Source: JAQBQQ01 sp964633955 (GTDB lineage Bacteria; Patescibacteriota; Gracilibacteria; Peribacterales; Peribacteraceae). From it: a stretch of 16,373 nt of DNA. The notes under the pieces were generated by a model that saw only the letters and a list, made by a program, of their open reading frames with translations, searched no databases and was not told the DNA's origin. The translations under genes and the position numbers were made by a program. The first letter of the stretch is position 1, and each line of letters starts with the position of its first letter. Where the stretch lies: the NCBI GenBank assembly GCA_964633955.1, contig CAZWIA010000024.1, forward strand, positions 1 through 16,373, in the 5' to 3' direction. Shown one piece after another: positions 6,632 to 14,004 of this stretch.

Positions 6632-7270
6632 GTGCGGAGCGCTTCTTCTTCGGGCATAGCCGGTATCGACGAAGCTGGTCGCGGGGCGCTGTGCGGGCCG
6701 GTGGTGGCGGGGGCGGCGGTCCTGGAGATTCCGCTCCGGAGACGGCGCCGCGGAATTCCCTGCTGGTCGCCGATCACGAACTTGGAAGTGGTCATAGCCG
6801 ACAGCAAGCTGCTCAGTCCCGCGCAGCGTGAACTCGCCTCCCTGTGGCTACGGGCGAACGTCCGCTTTGGGATCGGCGTGGTGGAGGCGCAGGAGATTGA
6901 TGCGATCGGCATCTTAAAGGCGACGGAGAACGCGATGCGGCTGGCGCTTGCGCAGTTACGCGAGCGCTGCGAGCCGGCCACGCTCCTCGTGGACGGCAGA
7001 GACCGTTTCCAGTTCCCCATCCCCCACCGGTCCATCATCCGGGGCGACCAGACGGAGCCGGCCATCGCGGCTGCGTCCATTTTGGCCAAAGTGACGCGGG
7101 ACCGGCTGATGGTGGAGTACGATCGGACGTACCCCGGTTACGGCTTTGCGGATCACAAAGGATACGGAGCGCGGTTACACCGGACGCGGATCCTGACGCT
7201 GGGCCCGTGCGCGATCCACCGCCGCACGTTCCTGAGCCGCATCCTGCCGGAGCCGGCGCCGTTTGAATGA
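6632..7270 (+). CDS. rnhB: Ribonuclease HII
   Basis: A 212-residue endonuclease that removes ribonucleotides and RNA from RNA-DNA hybrids during replication and repair. It carries the family signature GIDEAGRGALCGPVVAGAAV from residue 11 with catalytic Asp 13 and Glu 14, DSKLLS (57-62), Asp 121 in LLVDGRDRF and Asp 139 in IIRGDQ as the remaining acidic residues, then AAASILAKVTRDR (146-158) and DHKGYG (174-179). The length is normal. A slightly long, Arg-rich loop (LRRRRRG, 35-41) lies before DSK. The GTG at 6632 is chosen because it directly precedes the signature; a clear GGAGG lies at 6615-6619, 12 bases away, which is long but acceptable. It diverges from the basic 85-aa gene and converges on lgt. 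Confidence 0.93.
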   Translation: MRSASSSGIAGIDEAGRGALCGPVVAGAAVLEIPLRRRRRGIPCWSPITNLEVVIADSKLLSPAQRELASLWLRANVRFGIGVVEAQEIDAIGILKATENAMRLALAQLRERCEPATLLVDGRDRFQFPIPHRSIIRGDQTEPAIAAASILAKVTRDRLMVEYDRTYPGYGFADHKGYGARLHRTRILTLGPCAIHRRTFLSRILPEPAPFE

Positions 7271-7300
7271 GGGCAGAAGCATGAACCAAGGGTGGACCAC

Positions 7301-7350
7301 TATCCTTTTCATCTTTTTTTGCCCTTTATTCCCTTTCGTCCTTTTTTTCC
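7301..7350 (+). other. T-rich tract between convergent rnhB and lgt
   Basis: The 87-bp gap between the convergent stops contains a pyrimidine-rich stretch with two seven-T runs (7314-7320 and 7342-7348) separated by CCC and CTTT blocks. The only stem found upstream (AAGG...CCTT near 7288-7305) is weak. It may help end rnhB transcription, but it is not a standard terminator, and on the lgt strand it is purine-rich. Confidence 0.35.
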
Positions 7351-7357
7351 TCTGCGT

Positions 7358-8146
7358 TCACTCCTCCCTGCTCCGGTCCCGCAGCGCCACCCACAGCAGC
7401 AGCCCTAGCAGAAAGATGGGAATGGTGAGCAGCTGGCCGCGGGTGAGGCTTCCACCCACGAGGTCGGTGAGGGGGTAGTGCTGATCACGGTACTCCTCCA
7501 CCATGAAGCGGAGGGCGCCGTAGAGGATCAGGAACAAGGCCGCCGTGCGGCCGGGATTGACGGAGCGGCCGTACTTCAGGTGCAGAAAGCACACGCCGGC
7601 AATGAACAGATCCTTCAGCATGGCGTAGATCTGCGTGGGATGGCGCAGGCCTTCCACACCGGGTATGGCAATGGCCCACGGAACGTCCGTAACGGTGCCG
7701 TAGAGCTCCCGGTTGATGAAGTTCCCCAGTCTCCCCAGGGCCAGCCCCAGGGCGATCGGGACCACTGCGACGTCCGCCACTTTCCGCAAGTCCAGATGTT
7801 TCCGGACGCAGGCGAGCGCCAGCATCAGAGTGACGCCGATGAAGCCGCCATGGGACGACATGCCGCCCTTCCAGACGGCAAGGATGTCCGACGGATGCTC
7901 GGCAAAGTACTGCGGCTCATAGAACAGGACGTACCCCAGCCGCCCGCCCGCAATGACTCCCACCACGGCGTACGCCAGAAGACCCGCCCACTCATCCCGC
8001 GTGAGAGCCAGCTTCCGCAAGCGCTGGAGGGTGGGCAGCAGCGCGTAGGCCAACAGAAACCCTAGGAGGTACATGACGCCGTACCAGTGGATCTGGTACA
8101 CGCCAATCTGGAGCGCGATCTCCCGGCTGGGCGCAATAGCGATCAT
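7358..8146 (-). CDS. lgt: Prolipoprotein diacylglyceryl transferase
   Basis: Polytopic membrane enzyme that transfers diacylglycerol from phosphatidylglycerol to the lipobox cysteine of prelipoproteins, the first step of lipoprotein maturation. The 262-residue protein has the family start IGVYQIHWYGVMYLLGF (from 14), SSHGGFIG (97-104) with the essential His, GRLGNFINRELYG (138-150) with conserved Arg and Asn, HPTQIYA (169-175), and about seven hydrophobic helices. The ATG at 8146 (MIAIAPSREI) matches the usual Lgt start; an upstream ATG at 8176 would add ten residues. Neither has an SD. It diverges from tsaD. A substrate, the lipoprotein with lipobox LAAC, is encoded at 11538-12410. Confidence 0.94.
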   Translation of the reverse strand: MIAIAPSREIALQIGVYQIHWYGVMYLLGFLLAYALLPTLQRLRKLALTRDEWAGLLAYAVVGVIAGGRLGYVLFYEPQYFAEHPSDILAVWKGGMSSHGGFIGVTLMLALACVRKHLDLRKVADVAVVPIALGLALGRLGNFINRELYGTVTDVPWAIAIPGVEGLRHPTQIYAMLKDLFIAGVCFLHLKYGRSVNPGRTAALFLILYGALRFMVEEYRDQHYPLTDLVGGSLTRGQLLTIPIFLLGLLLWVALRDRSREE

Positions 8147-8182
8147 AGGCGCTACTGTAGGCCAAGAAGAGGCCATGGGGAA

Positions 8183-8211
8183 TGGACAAATGGAGAATCA
8201 TGAATTATGAA
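8183..8211 (+). promoter_or_regulatory. Promoter of tsaD
   Basis: TGGACA (8183-8188, 5/6 to TTGACA), a 17-bp spacer and TATGAA (8206-8211, 4/6 to TATAAT). Start would be near 8218, about 27 bases before the tsaD ATG. It lies in an AT-rich stretch of GAATTATGAAT-like words and overlaps the opposite-strand candidate for lgt. Confidence 0.5.
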
Positions 8212-8222
8212 TGATGAGTCAA
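8194..8222 (-). promoter_or_regulatory. Possible promoter of lgt
   Basis: On the minus strand, TTGACT (8217-8222, 5/6) is followed after 17 bp by GATTCT (8194-8199, 3/6). It would start near 8187, before both possible lgt starts. It interleaves with the tsaD promoter, so RNA polymerase could not occupy both at once. Confidence 0.3.
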
Positions 8223-8244
8223 GGATGACGAGCTTCCAGAATTC

Positions 8245-9318
8245 ATGGTTCATGTGACTCATGCTTCCCCACCCAGTTCGGCGATCCTGGGAATCGAGAC
8301 ATCGTGCGATGAGACCGCCGCTGCGGTGGTGGAACCGTCCGGCTTGGTGCGGTCTTCCGTGATTGCCTCCTCTCAGCAGACGTTCCAGGCGACCGCCGGC
8401 GTCATCCCGGAACAGGCCGCTCGCATGCAGCTCCAGGCCATCCTGCCGGTGATAGATGCCGCGCTTGCGCAGGCGGGAATCCCGCTTGAACGGATAGACG
8501 CCATCGCCGTCACGCGCGGACCGGGACTGCTCGGTTCCCTCCTGGTGGGCACCACGGTGGCACGCCTGCTCCGCGCGCTGACCGGACGGCCGCTCATAGG
8601 CGTCCACCATACGCTGGGGCACTTGAGCTCGCCGTGGCTCTACGCGCCCGGCGAGGCCGCTCCTGCTATCCGCTTCCCGGTCCTCACCCTCTCCGTCTCC
8701 GGCGGGCATACGGATCTGTGGCTCCGCACCGGCCACACGCGAGGCCGCCTCCTGGGCCGCACGCGGGATGACGCAGCCGGCGAGGCATTTGATAAGGGCG
8801 CAAGCCTCCTCCATCTCCCCTACCCCGGCGGACCGGCGGTCGCGCACGCGGCGGAAACCGGTGACCCAAAGGCTGTCCCCTTCCCGCTACCGCTCTCCGG
8901 GGAAGACACGATGGACTTCAGCTTCTCCGGCCTCAAGACGGCGCTACGCTACCGCATCCGCGACCATGCCGCAGACTCTCTCCCGGACCTGGCCGCCTCC
9001 TACCAGCTTGCCCTCTGCCGGCACCTGACCGACCGGGTGGCCCGCGCGCTGGACCGGCACATAGACTGTGTGGAAGTGCACCTGGTAGGCGGCGTGGCCG
9101 CAAACCGCCACCTCCGGGAGGAGCTGGTCGCGCTCTGCCGCACGCGTGGCATCCCCTTCCGCACGCCGGGGGCGCCCGCCGCGTGTACGGACAACGCGGC
9201 CATGATCGCGCTGGCGGGCGGGTTCATGGCAACGGAGCTGGGTGACGCGGCGTACGCGCCCTTTGCAACACTCCCGGCCATCCCGTTGGAGGAGGTGGTG
9301 AGGGATGTAGGGGAGTGA
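8245..9318 (+). CDS. tsaD: tRNA N6-threonylcarbamoyladenosine transferase TsaD
   Basis: Catalytic subunit that, with TsaB and TsaE, transfers the threonylcarbamoyl group made by TsaC onto A37 of ANN-decoding tRNAs in the cytoplasm. The ASKHA-fold protein (357 aa) shows LGIETSCDETAAAVV (15-29), TRGPGLLGSLLVG (90-102), the metal-binding His pair in GVHHTLGH (His 122 and His 126), SVSGGHTDLW (150-159), DDAAGEAFDKGA (175-186), FSFSGLKTALR, LVGGVAANRHLRE and TDNAAMIA near the C terminus. The family VPExASRxH motif reads IPEQAARMQ here, with the His replaced. The start is uncertain: ATG 8245 or GTG 8254 would both leave a short extension before ILGIE. No SD is visible, but a promoter fits at 8183-8211. 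The partner genes are not in this window. Confidence 0.94.
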   Translation: MVHVTHASPPSSAILGIETSCDETAAAVVEPSGLVRSSVIASSQQTFQATAGVIPEQAARMQLQAILPVIDAALAQAGIPLERIDAIAVTRGPGLLGSLLVGTTVARLLRALTGRPLIGVHHTLGHLSSPWLYAPGEAAPAIRFPVLTLSVSGGHTDLWLRTGHTRGRLLGRTRDDAAGEAFDKGASLLHLPYPGGPAVAHAAETGDPKAVPFPLPLSGEDTMDFSFSGLKTALRYRIRDHAADSLPDLAASYQLALCRHLTDRVARALDRHIDCVEVHLVGGVAANRHLREELVALCRTRGIPFRTPGAPAACTDNAAMIALAGGFMATELGDAAYAPFATLPAIPLEEVVRDVGE

Positions 9319-9319
9319 C

Positions 9320-9379
9320 AAGGTCACAATGTTACAAGGTTGGGCGTTCAGAGGTTCAACGTTGTAACCTCGTGACCTT
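9320..9379. terminator. Long inverted repeat between convergent genes
   Basis: Two 22-base arms (9320-9341 and 9358-9379) pair at 18 positions: AAGGTCAC with GTGACCTT, and GTTACAA with TTGTAAC, with mismatches at AAT/CTC and one inner base. The loop is 16 bases. The repeat almost fills the 62 bp between the tsaD stop and the stop of the minus-strand microprotein, the place for a bidirectional terminator. No strong T-run follows on either strand, so it may instead be a REP-like repeat or a Rho-linked stem. Confidence 0.55.
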
Positions 9380-9380
9380 A

Positions 9381-9467
9381 TTATCCAAACGCCGGCAGGA
9401 CCGCGGCGCCCACGATGGCGATGAGTCCGATGATGGCGGCGATGCGCACGAAGGTCTGCTGCTTCAT
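9381..9467 (-). CDS. 28-aa single-pass membrane microprotein
   Basis: An ATG at 9467 opens a 28-codon frame ending in TAA at 9381-9383. The peptide has a short polar basic start (MKQQTFVR) and one hydrophobic helix (IAAIIGLIAIVGAAVLPAFG), the layout of a one-pass membrane microprotein or uncleaved signal anchor. It begins four bases after the stop of the PKD protein gene, so it would be translated as the last cistron of that unit. No SD is seen, which fits coupled reinitiation. It ends directly before the large inverted repeat. The clear hydrophobic-helix pattern and tight spacing argue against chance. Function is unknown; a role with the PKD membrane protein is inference from position. Confidence 0.5.
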   Translation of the reverse strand: MKQQTFVRIAAIIGLIAIVGAAVLPAFG

Positions 9468-9471
9468 GGAA

Positions 9472-11541
9472 TCAGGGGGTAGCGGTGATGGTGATGGTCT
9501 CCCGGCTCTCGTTGCCCCATTCGTCCTTGAGGATGAGGGTGACATCGTAATCGCCGGGTTCTTCCGGAACAAAGACGTACGCCGGATCCTGGCTCTGGGC
9601 CTGCACGGTCTGCGGCGCGGACGCCAGACGCACGTCCCAGAGGAGGCTCTCTGCCACGCCGGTGGAGCAGCTGGAGCTGAGCTGTACGCCGCCCCCCACG
9701 GGCACGCGCAGGCGGGTAGCCGTGACGCAGGCGGTAAGCGTCGGCTTGCGGACGATGATGGTCCGCTCCGCCGTGTAGGCCGTGCCGGAGGCCATGACAA
9801 TCCGCAGCACCACCTTGTACACGCCGGGCTTGCGGTACAGGTGCTCCGTCCGCGCGGCTCCCAGTTCCGGCGGATCGTTTTTCACCTCATCGCCAAAGCG
9901 CCACTCAAACCCCGCTATCTGGTCGCCCGGCGGGATGAAGGAGTTGGACGCGTCAAACCGGATGCGCACCGGGGCCACGCCACCCTCCGGCTGGATGAGA
10001 ATGGTGGGCGCGGGAGACGCGCTCTTCACCTGCACCTCAATCACCTGGCGCAGCGCCTTGCGCTCAGCGTCCTCCGCCAGGAGAGTGAAGCGGTAGGTGC
10101 CCTCCCGCCGCAGGACCGTCTGGAGCTGCGCGCCGGTGACGCTGGCCGGCACATCGGCGGGCACTTCCCAGCGGAACTCAATGAGCGGCTGGGACGTGAC
10201 GGGCTTGAGGGAGAGCGTGAGTGGCAGCTCGCCGGTGATTTTGCCGTTTGTCACCGCCGGCGAGCCTTCAAAGCGCAGGTCCGGCAGCACCAGTTGCTCC
10301 GTCACGCGCACCAGCGCGTTCAATTCCGCCAGCGCTCCGCTCTGCGACCGGACGCGGACGCTCACGGGGTAGAGACCGGGCGTATCGTATGAGTGGGCGA
10401 TGCGCAGCAGGCTGGCGCCGCGCTCCTCCCGGTCGTCTCCCAGGGACCAGGCCACTTCCCTGAGCGGCTCCTCCGTGATCAGGCGGAAGCTCACCGGGAA
10501 CGGCGCGGGCCCCACCAGGTTTCCCGGCTCCGTCTCCAGCGTGACGGGGAACGGCAGCGGCGGCGGATCCACCACGTCCACGGATCGCTTGATGGTGTTC
10601 TGGCTCTGGTTCTGCAGACGGTAGGTGGCGGAGACCTCATAGCGGCCGCGGCCGTAGTACGTGTGGACCGTCTCCGCCGTGGCGGTTGTCTCCACCGGCG
10701 ATCCATCGCCGTAGTCCCACTGCACCTCCAAGAGCGCTTTGGGGTCCGTAATGAGGTGGGCGATGGAGAAGCGCACCGGCCGTTCGATCACCGGCTGCGC
10801 AGGCGAAACCGCGAACACCGCTTGCGGGATCGTGAGCCGCCGCGCCACCCGGCGCGTCTGGCCATTGTCCATTTCCAGGGTCACACTGACGGCGTAGGTG
10901 CCGCTGCGTTGGTAGTAGGCGGTGACAGTGGGGATGACGCCCTGTTCGTTGACCGTGCCGTCGCCTTCAAAATCCCAGGCATAGCGCACAGGCCGGAGTC
11001 CGTCCCGGCCCAGGATCTCCACGGCGCGCTCCGCGCTGAACGTGACTTCCAGTGGAGCCACCAGGTCCTCCGACCGCTCGGGAGAGACGATATCCAGCCA
11101 CAGACTCGGCTCACGCGTGATCGCCAGTGGCGCGACCGCGCTCAGGAGGAGTCCCGGGACCAGGACGAGGAGGAGCTTCACCGTGCTCCGCCGGCGCGTA
11201 ACGATGGAGACATCCGCGCGCATGATCCGCTGGAAGCCAAAGAGCCCCGCGCCGGTCAGCGCCGCCGCGCCCAGCGCCGCGCTCAGCACCCCCATGGACG
11301 CGACCGGCGGCCCCCAGCTCTGGGTGCTGGGAAGAACGGCCATGAGACCCAGGAGCCACAGCACGTACGCCGCATACGCCGCACCAAAGACCAGTTCCAC
11401 CAGGCGCTTCAGGCGCTTAGGGGCTTGTGGCGGCGTTGAGGCCACGGGCGCGGCAGCCGGAGCGGACGGCGTATCCTCAGCCGGCGCCAGGCCGTCCACG
11501 GGCACGGGGGGCGGGCCGCCGGTTGGCTTGGGATCCGTCAT
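9472..11541 (-). CDS. Membrane-anchored PKD-repeat protein
   Basis: A 689-residue protein. Residues 1-41 are Pro/Ala-rich and probably cytosolic; KRLKR (42-46) precedes a helix at about 47-70, followed by helices at about 80-104 and 121-142, with RRR at 116-118 between the last two. This fits the positive-inside rule with the rest outside. Residues 150-689 form a series of about six Ig-like PKD or PKD-like units. The clearest motifs are YAWDFEGDG (187-195), VQWDYGDGSP (273-282), WSLGDD (365-370) and FEWRFGDE (545-552), each followed by a Y-x-V strand such as GTYAVSV, GLYPVSV and GVYKVVL. The last unit has two Cys (605 and 625) that could pair. PKD arrays mediate adhesion or glycan and protein contacts; no catalytic domain is present. 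Its start overlaps the stop of the upstream lipoprotein gene (ATGA), and a 28-aa membrane peptide follows, so the three are probably one operon. Confidence 0.88.
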   Translation of the reverse strand: MTDPKPTGGPPPVPVDGLAPAEDTPSAPAAAPVASTPPQAPKRLKRLVELVFGAAYAAYVLWLLGLMAVLPSTQSWGPPVASMGVLSAALGAAALTGAGLFGFQRIMRADVSIVTRRRSTVKLLLVLVPGLLLSAVAPLAITREPSLWLDIVSPERSEDLVAPLEVTFSAERAVEILGRDGLRPVRYAWDFEGDGTVNEQGVIPTVTAYYQRSGTYAVSVTLEMDNGQTRRVARRLTIPQAVFAVSPAQPVIERPVRFSIAHLITDPKALLEVQWDYGDGSPVETTATAETVHTYYGRGRYEVSATYRLQNQSQNTIKRSVDVVDPPPLPFPVTLETEPGNLVGPAPFPVSFRLITEEPLREVAWSLGDDREERGASLLRIAHSYDTPGLYPVSVRVRSQSGALAELNALVRVTEQLVLPDLRFEGSPAVTNGKITGELPLTLSLKPVTSQPLIEFRWEVPADVPASVTGAQLQTVLRREGTYRFTLLAEDAERKALRQVIEVQVKSASPAPTILIQPEGGVAPVRIRFDASNSFIPPGDQIAGFEWRFGDEVKNDPPELGAARTEHLYRKPGVYKVVLRIVMASGTAYTAERTIIVRKPTLTACVTATRLRVPVGGGVQLSSSCSTGVAESLLWDVRLASAPQTVQAQSQDPAYVFVPEEPGDYDVTLILKDEWGNESRETITITATP

Positions 11542-12410
11542 GGCCGTGGAATGGGAGCGAGCGGCGGTGCCCCTGTGCCGGAGCGCGGCTGGAAGAGCTT
11601 GGCGTCCTTGGGCGCGCGGATGGGCGGCGCGGCATTCTGATTCTGGAATGCCAGGGAGAACTCCAAGCGGAAGCTCTGGGCGCTCCCGGTCTTGGAGAGG
11701 AGCTGCCAGTTCACGCGGCGGACGTAGAACGTCTCCGCATCGATTTCCAATGTCCCCGTGGCGTCAAAGTCCCTCAGCCAGCCGCTCTCGCCGGCCGTTC
11801 CGGGAGCCAGGCGTTCCAGGAACGCAGCCAGCTGCGCCTGGTCCACCGCTACGTCGTACACATAGGCTTCCCGGCCGTCCCGCCGCTCAATGCCGCGGTC
11901 CTCCGTCACACGGACCACTTGGGACTGCAGGTGGAGCAGACTCACATCCGGCGTCACGTCCGCGGGATCCGCCACGGCGCCGGAATCCGTGAGGAGCCAC
12001 CACTGTCCCTGGAAGTCCCGCAGCAGATCCTGGGAGAGGAGCGGGTACGCGGGCTCGCTCTGCACGTCATCCAGCCGCAGGTAGACTTCCGATCGGCTGA
12101 GCGACATCACCTGCAGGCGGCCGGACAGCTGGTAGGCCTGGTCGGCGGCGCCGATGCGGCCGTCCACGTTCAGCGTAAGATCCGTCTGGCGACCGGCGTT
12201 CTGCAGCGTGCCCGTGAGCGTGAAGGCGTAAGACTGGGATGCGCCCTCCGCGGCCAGCGCCAGCGTGCCTTCTCCCTGGAAGGTGGAAGAGTGGAGTGTC
12301 TGACTGGCAGTGGCCGACCGCCTCAGTACCTCGTCCGGCGGGAGGGTAGACGGGCGCGCGCAGGCAGCCAGGAGGAGGCAGCCCGCGCCCAGGAGGAGAG
12401 ATCTGCGCAT
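11538..12410 (-). CDS. Lipoprotein, possibly LolA/LppX-like fold
   Basis: A 290-residue lipoprotein. The start MRRSLLLGAGCLLLAACARP has a basic n-region, hydrophobic core and lipobox LAAC with Cys 17 as the lipid-modified residue; the ATG at 12410 gives this short signal, while an ATG at 12443 would add 11 residues and make it too long. The mature part alternates beta-strand-like stretches (STFQGEGTLALAAEG, SYAFTLTGTLQ, TDLTLNVDGRIG, YQLSGRLQVMSLS, EVYLRLDDV) with a C-terminal region ending in a Pro-rich tail. This is the style of LolA/LppX half-barrel lipid-binding lipoproteins, but that assignment is inference. It would be processed by Lgt. A TTGACG-based promoter may lie just upstream. It overlaps the PKD protein gene by 4 bp, and the two products may act together at the membrane surface. 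Confidence 0.8.
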   Translation of the reverse strand: MRRSLLLGAGCLLLAACARPSTLPPDEVLRRSATASQTLHSSTFQGEGTLALAAEGASQSYAFTLTGTLQNAGRQTDLTLNVDGRIGAADQAYQLSGRLQVMSLSRSEVYLRLDDVQSEPAYPLLSQDLLRDFQGQWWLLTDSGAVADPADVTPDVSLLHLQSQVVRVTEDRGIERRDGREAYVYDVAVDQAQLAAFLERLAPGTAGESGWLRDFDATGTLEIDAETFYVRRVNWQLLSKTGSAQSFRLEFSLAFQNQNAAPPIRAPKDAKLFQPRSGTGAPPLAPIPRP

Positions 12411-12422
12411 AGGTCGGAATCC

Positions 12423-12450
12423 AGTCTGCCCGATCGGACCCATCCGTCAA
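12423..12450 (-). promoter_or_regulatory. Possible promoter of lipoprotein/PKD operon
   Basis: In the 100-bp gap after the TPM gene, TTGACG (12445-12450, 5/6) is followed after 16 bp by CAGACT (12423-12428, 3/6) on the minus strand. The start would be near 12416, six bases before the ATG. The -10 is poor, so this is tentative. Confidence 0.3.
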
Positions 12451-12510
12451 ACCAAGGGGCTTGATGAACCGGGGAGAACCAGAGGAAACCCACGTTCGCT
12501 TGCCCACGTC

Positions 12511-13365
12511 TCACCACCGTCCTCCGCCCCCGCCCCCGCCGAACGATCCGCCGCCAAAGCCCCGGAATCCCCCGCTGCCGCGTCCGCCTCCAAATCCGCC
12601 CAACCCTCCCCCACCCCAGGGTCCCCGCGGCCCCCTGCCGCCGGACCGGGGCAGGCGGGAGGCGATGAAATCGATCACCAGGCCCAGAACGATCAGCAGC
12701 GGGATGGAGGCCCACCAGCTATAGAGGACGGTCAGGAAGACGCCCAAGACGCCGCCGAGCACCCCGCCCAGCCACCACGACCGCGAGCGTCCCAGGACGG
12801 TAAACGCCATGTAGCCCAGGAAGAAGATGAGGGCGATGGGCCACGGCTCGCCGTCTTCCTCAGCGTAGCGCTCCGCCGTGTACTCTCCGCCAATGTGCTT
12901 CTTGAGGCTCTCCACGGCCGCGCGGATGCCCGCCGCCTCGTCGCCGGCCTGGAACTGCGGGACCAAGTCCCGTTGCACGATTCCCGCCGCCACAATGTCC
13001 GGCACCGCGCCCTCAAGCCCGTACCCGGTGGCGATCCACGCGCGCCGGTCGCCCATGGAAACGAGCAGGATGATGCCGTTCTCCCGCTCCGCCGTCCCCA
13101 CGCCCCAGCTGCGCCCCGCCTTGAGCGCCGCATCCGCGATCTCCTCTCCCCGAAGCGACGGGACGATGAGTACCGCGATCTGGTTGGACGTTTCCTGATC
13201 GTACGCATCCAGATCCGCCTCCAGTGCCTGCTCCTCCTCCGCGGTCAGCGTGCCCGTGACATCCGTCACGTAGCCGTCATTAGGCGGCACATCCAACGCG
13301 AGCACGGCCTGCGGCAGCGCCGCCGCCAGGAGAACGGCCAGTGAGAGCCGCCGGAAGAGGGTCAT
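12511..13365 (-). CDS. TPM-domain membrane protein with Gly-rich tail
   Basis: A 284-residue protein of the TPM/YgcG type. Residues 1-24 are a signal peptide (MTLFRRLSLAVLLAAALPQA, then VLAL). The extracytoplasmic TPM domain spans about 30-155 with GYVTDVTGTLTAEEE, NQIAVLIVPSLRGEEI, ENGIILLVSMGDRRAWIATG and LEGAVPDIVAAGIV, matching the family pattern. Two or three membrane helices follow (about 176-192 and 197-235), then a Gly/Arg/Phe-rich tail from 241 ending GGGGGGGRW, typical of this family. TPM proteins have been linked to phosphatase activity and photosystem or envelope repair, but the bacterial role is unclear. The ATG at 13365 is preferred to upstream starts because it gives a normal signal peptide. 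It begins 2 bp after the lemA stop, a common pairing of these two families. Confidence 0.9.
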   Translation of the reverse strand: MTLFRRLSLAVLLAAALPQAVLALDVPPNDGYVTDVTGTLTAEEEQALEADLDAYDQETSNQIAVLIVPSLRGEEIADAALKAGRSWGVGTAERENGIILLVSMGDRRAWIATGYGLEGAVPDIVAAGIVQRDLVPQFQAGDEAAGIRAAVESLKKHIGGEYTAERYAEEDGEPWPIALIFFLGYMAFTVLGRSRSWWLGGVLGGVLGVFLTVLYSWWASIPLLIVLGLVIDFIASRLPRSGGRGPRGPWGGGGLGGFGGGRGSGGFRGFGGGSFGGGGGGGRW

Positions 13366-13367
13366 AG

Positions 13368-13970
13368 CTACTGCGTGAAGTCCACCTGAGGCGCCGTCTC
13401 CGATCCCGCCTGCCCCTGGAAGAACGCCTCCGGCCGGAAGCCGAAGAGCCCCGCCCACAGCAGGCCGGGGAAGCGCTGCACGCGCACGTTATACTGCTGC
13501 ACCGCGTCATTGTAGTCCTTGCGCGCCACGGCAATGCGGTTCTCCGTCCCCTCAATGCTCACCATGAGGTCCTGGAACGCCTGGGTGGCCTTGAGCTGCG
13601 GATAGGACTCCACCGTTACCAGCAGACGGGAGAGAGCGGAATCAAACTGCTGCGCCGCGCCGATCTGCGCCGCACGGTCCGCGCCGGCGTTGAGGAACCG
13701 GGTGCGGGCTTCCGTGACCTGCGTGAGCGTCTCCTGTTCAAAGTTTGCGGCCCCCTTCACCGTAGACACCAGGTTGGGGATGAGATCAAACCGGCGCTGG
13801 TACTGCGTCTCTACCTGGGACCAGCTGTTGTCCACCGCCTGGCGTTGGCTCACCAGGCCGTTATAGGCGGCAGCGGCCCAGATGCCCAGGAGCACCAGAA
13901 CGGCAATCACGATCCAGAGAGCGCCCAGGCGCCGGCGAGCGGGTGGCATCTGCGCGGAAGTGGTGTCCAT
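13368..13970 (-). CDS. lemA: LemA family protein
   Basis: A 200-residue protein with a short Pro/Arg-rich cytosolic start, one membrane helix at about 17-36 (ALWIVIAVLVLLGIWAAAAY), and a LemA helical domain outside: YNGLVSQRQAVDNSWSQVE, then QYQRRFDLIPNLVSTVKG (family RRxDLIPNLVxxVKG), LLVTVESYPQLKATQAFQDL and EGTENRIAVARKDYNDAV, followed by NVRVQRFPGLLWAGLFGFRP. All family landmarks are present and the length is normal. The biochemical function of LemA is not established. It is followed after 2 bp by the TPM gene and preceded by the GerMN gene, 34 bp away. No SD is present; the leader is pyrimidine-rich (TTCTTCCTCCCTTCTCCT before ATG). Confidence 0.94.
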   Translation of the reverse strand: MDTTSAQMPPARRRLGALWIVIAVLVLLGIWAAAAYNGLVSQRQAVDNSWSQVETQYQRRFDLIPNLVSTVKGAANFEQETLTQVTEARTRFLNAGADRAAQIGAAQQFDSALSRLLVTVESYPQLKATQAFQDLMVSIEGTENRIAVARKDYNDAVQQYNVRVQRFPGLLWAGLFGFRPEAFFQGQAGSETAPQVDFTQ

Positions 13971-14004
13971 AGGAGAAGGGAGGAAGAAACATGGAACGGG
14001 GCCG

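Noticed and set aside
10393..11439. 348-aa plus-strand ORF opposite the PKD protein
   Set aside because: Rich in Arg, His and Gln with no pattern; the opposite strand encodes PKD motifs and membrane helices.
12310..13344. 344-aa plus-strand ORF opposite the TPM protein
   Set aside because: Pro/Arg-rich shadow of the Gly-rich tail and TPM domain on the minus strand.
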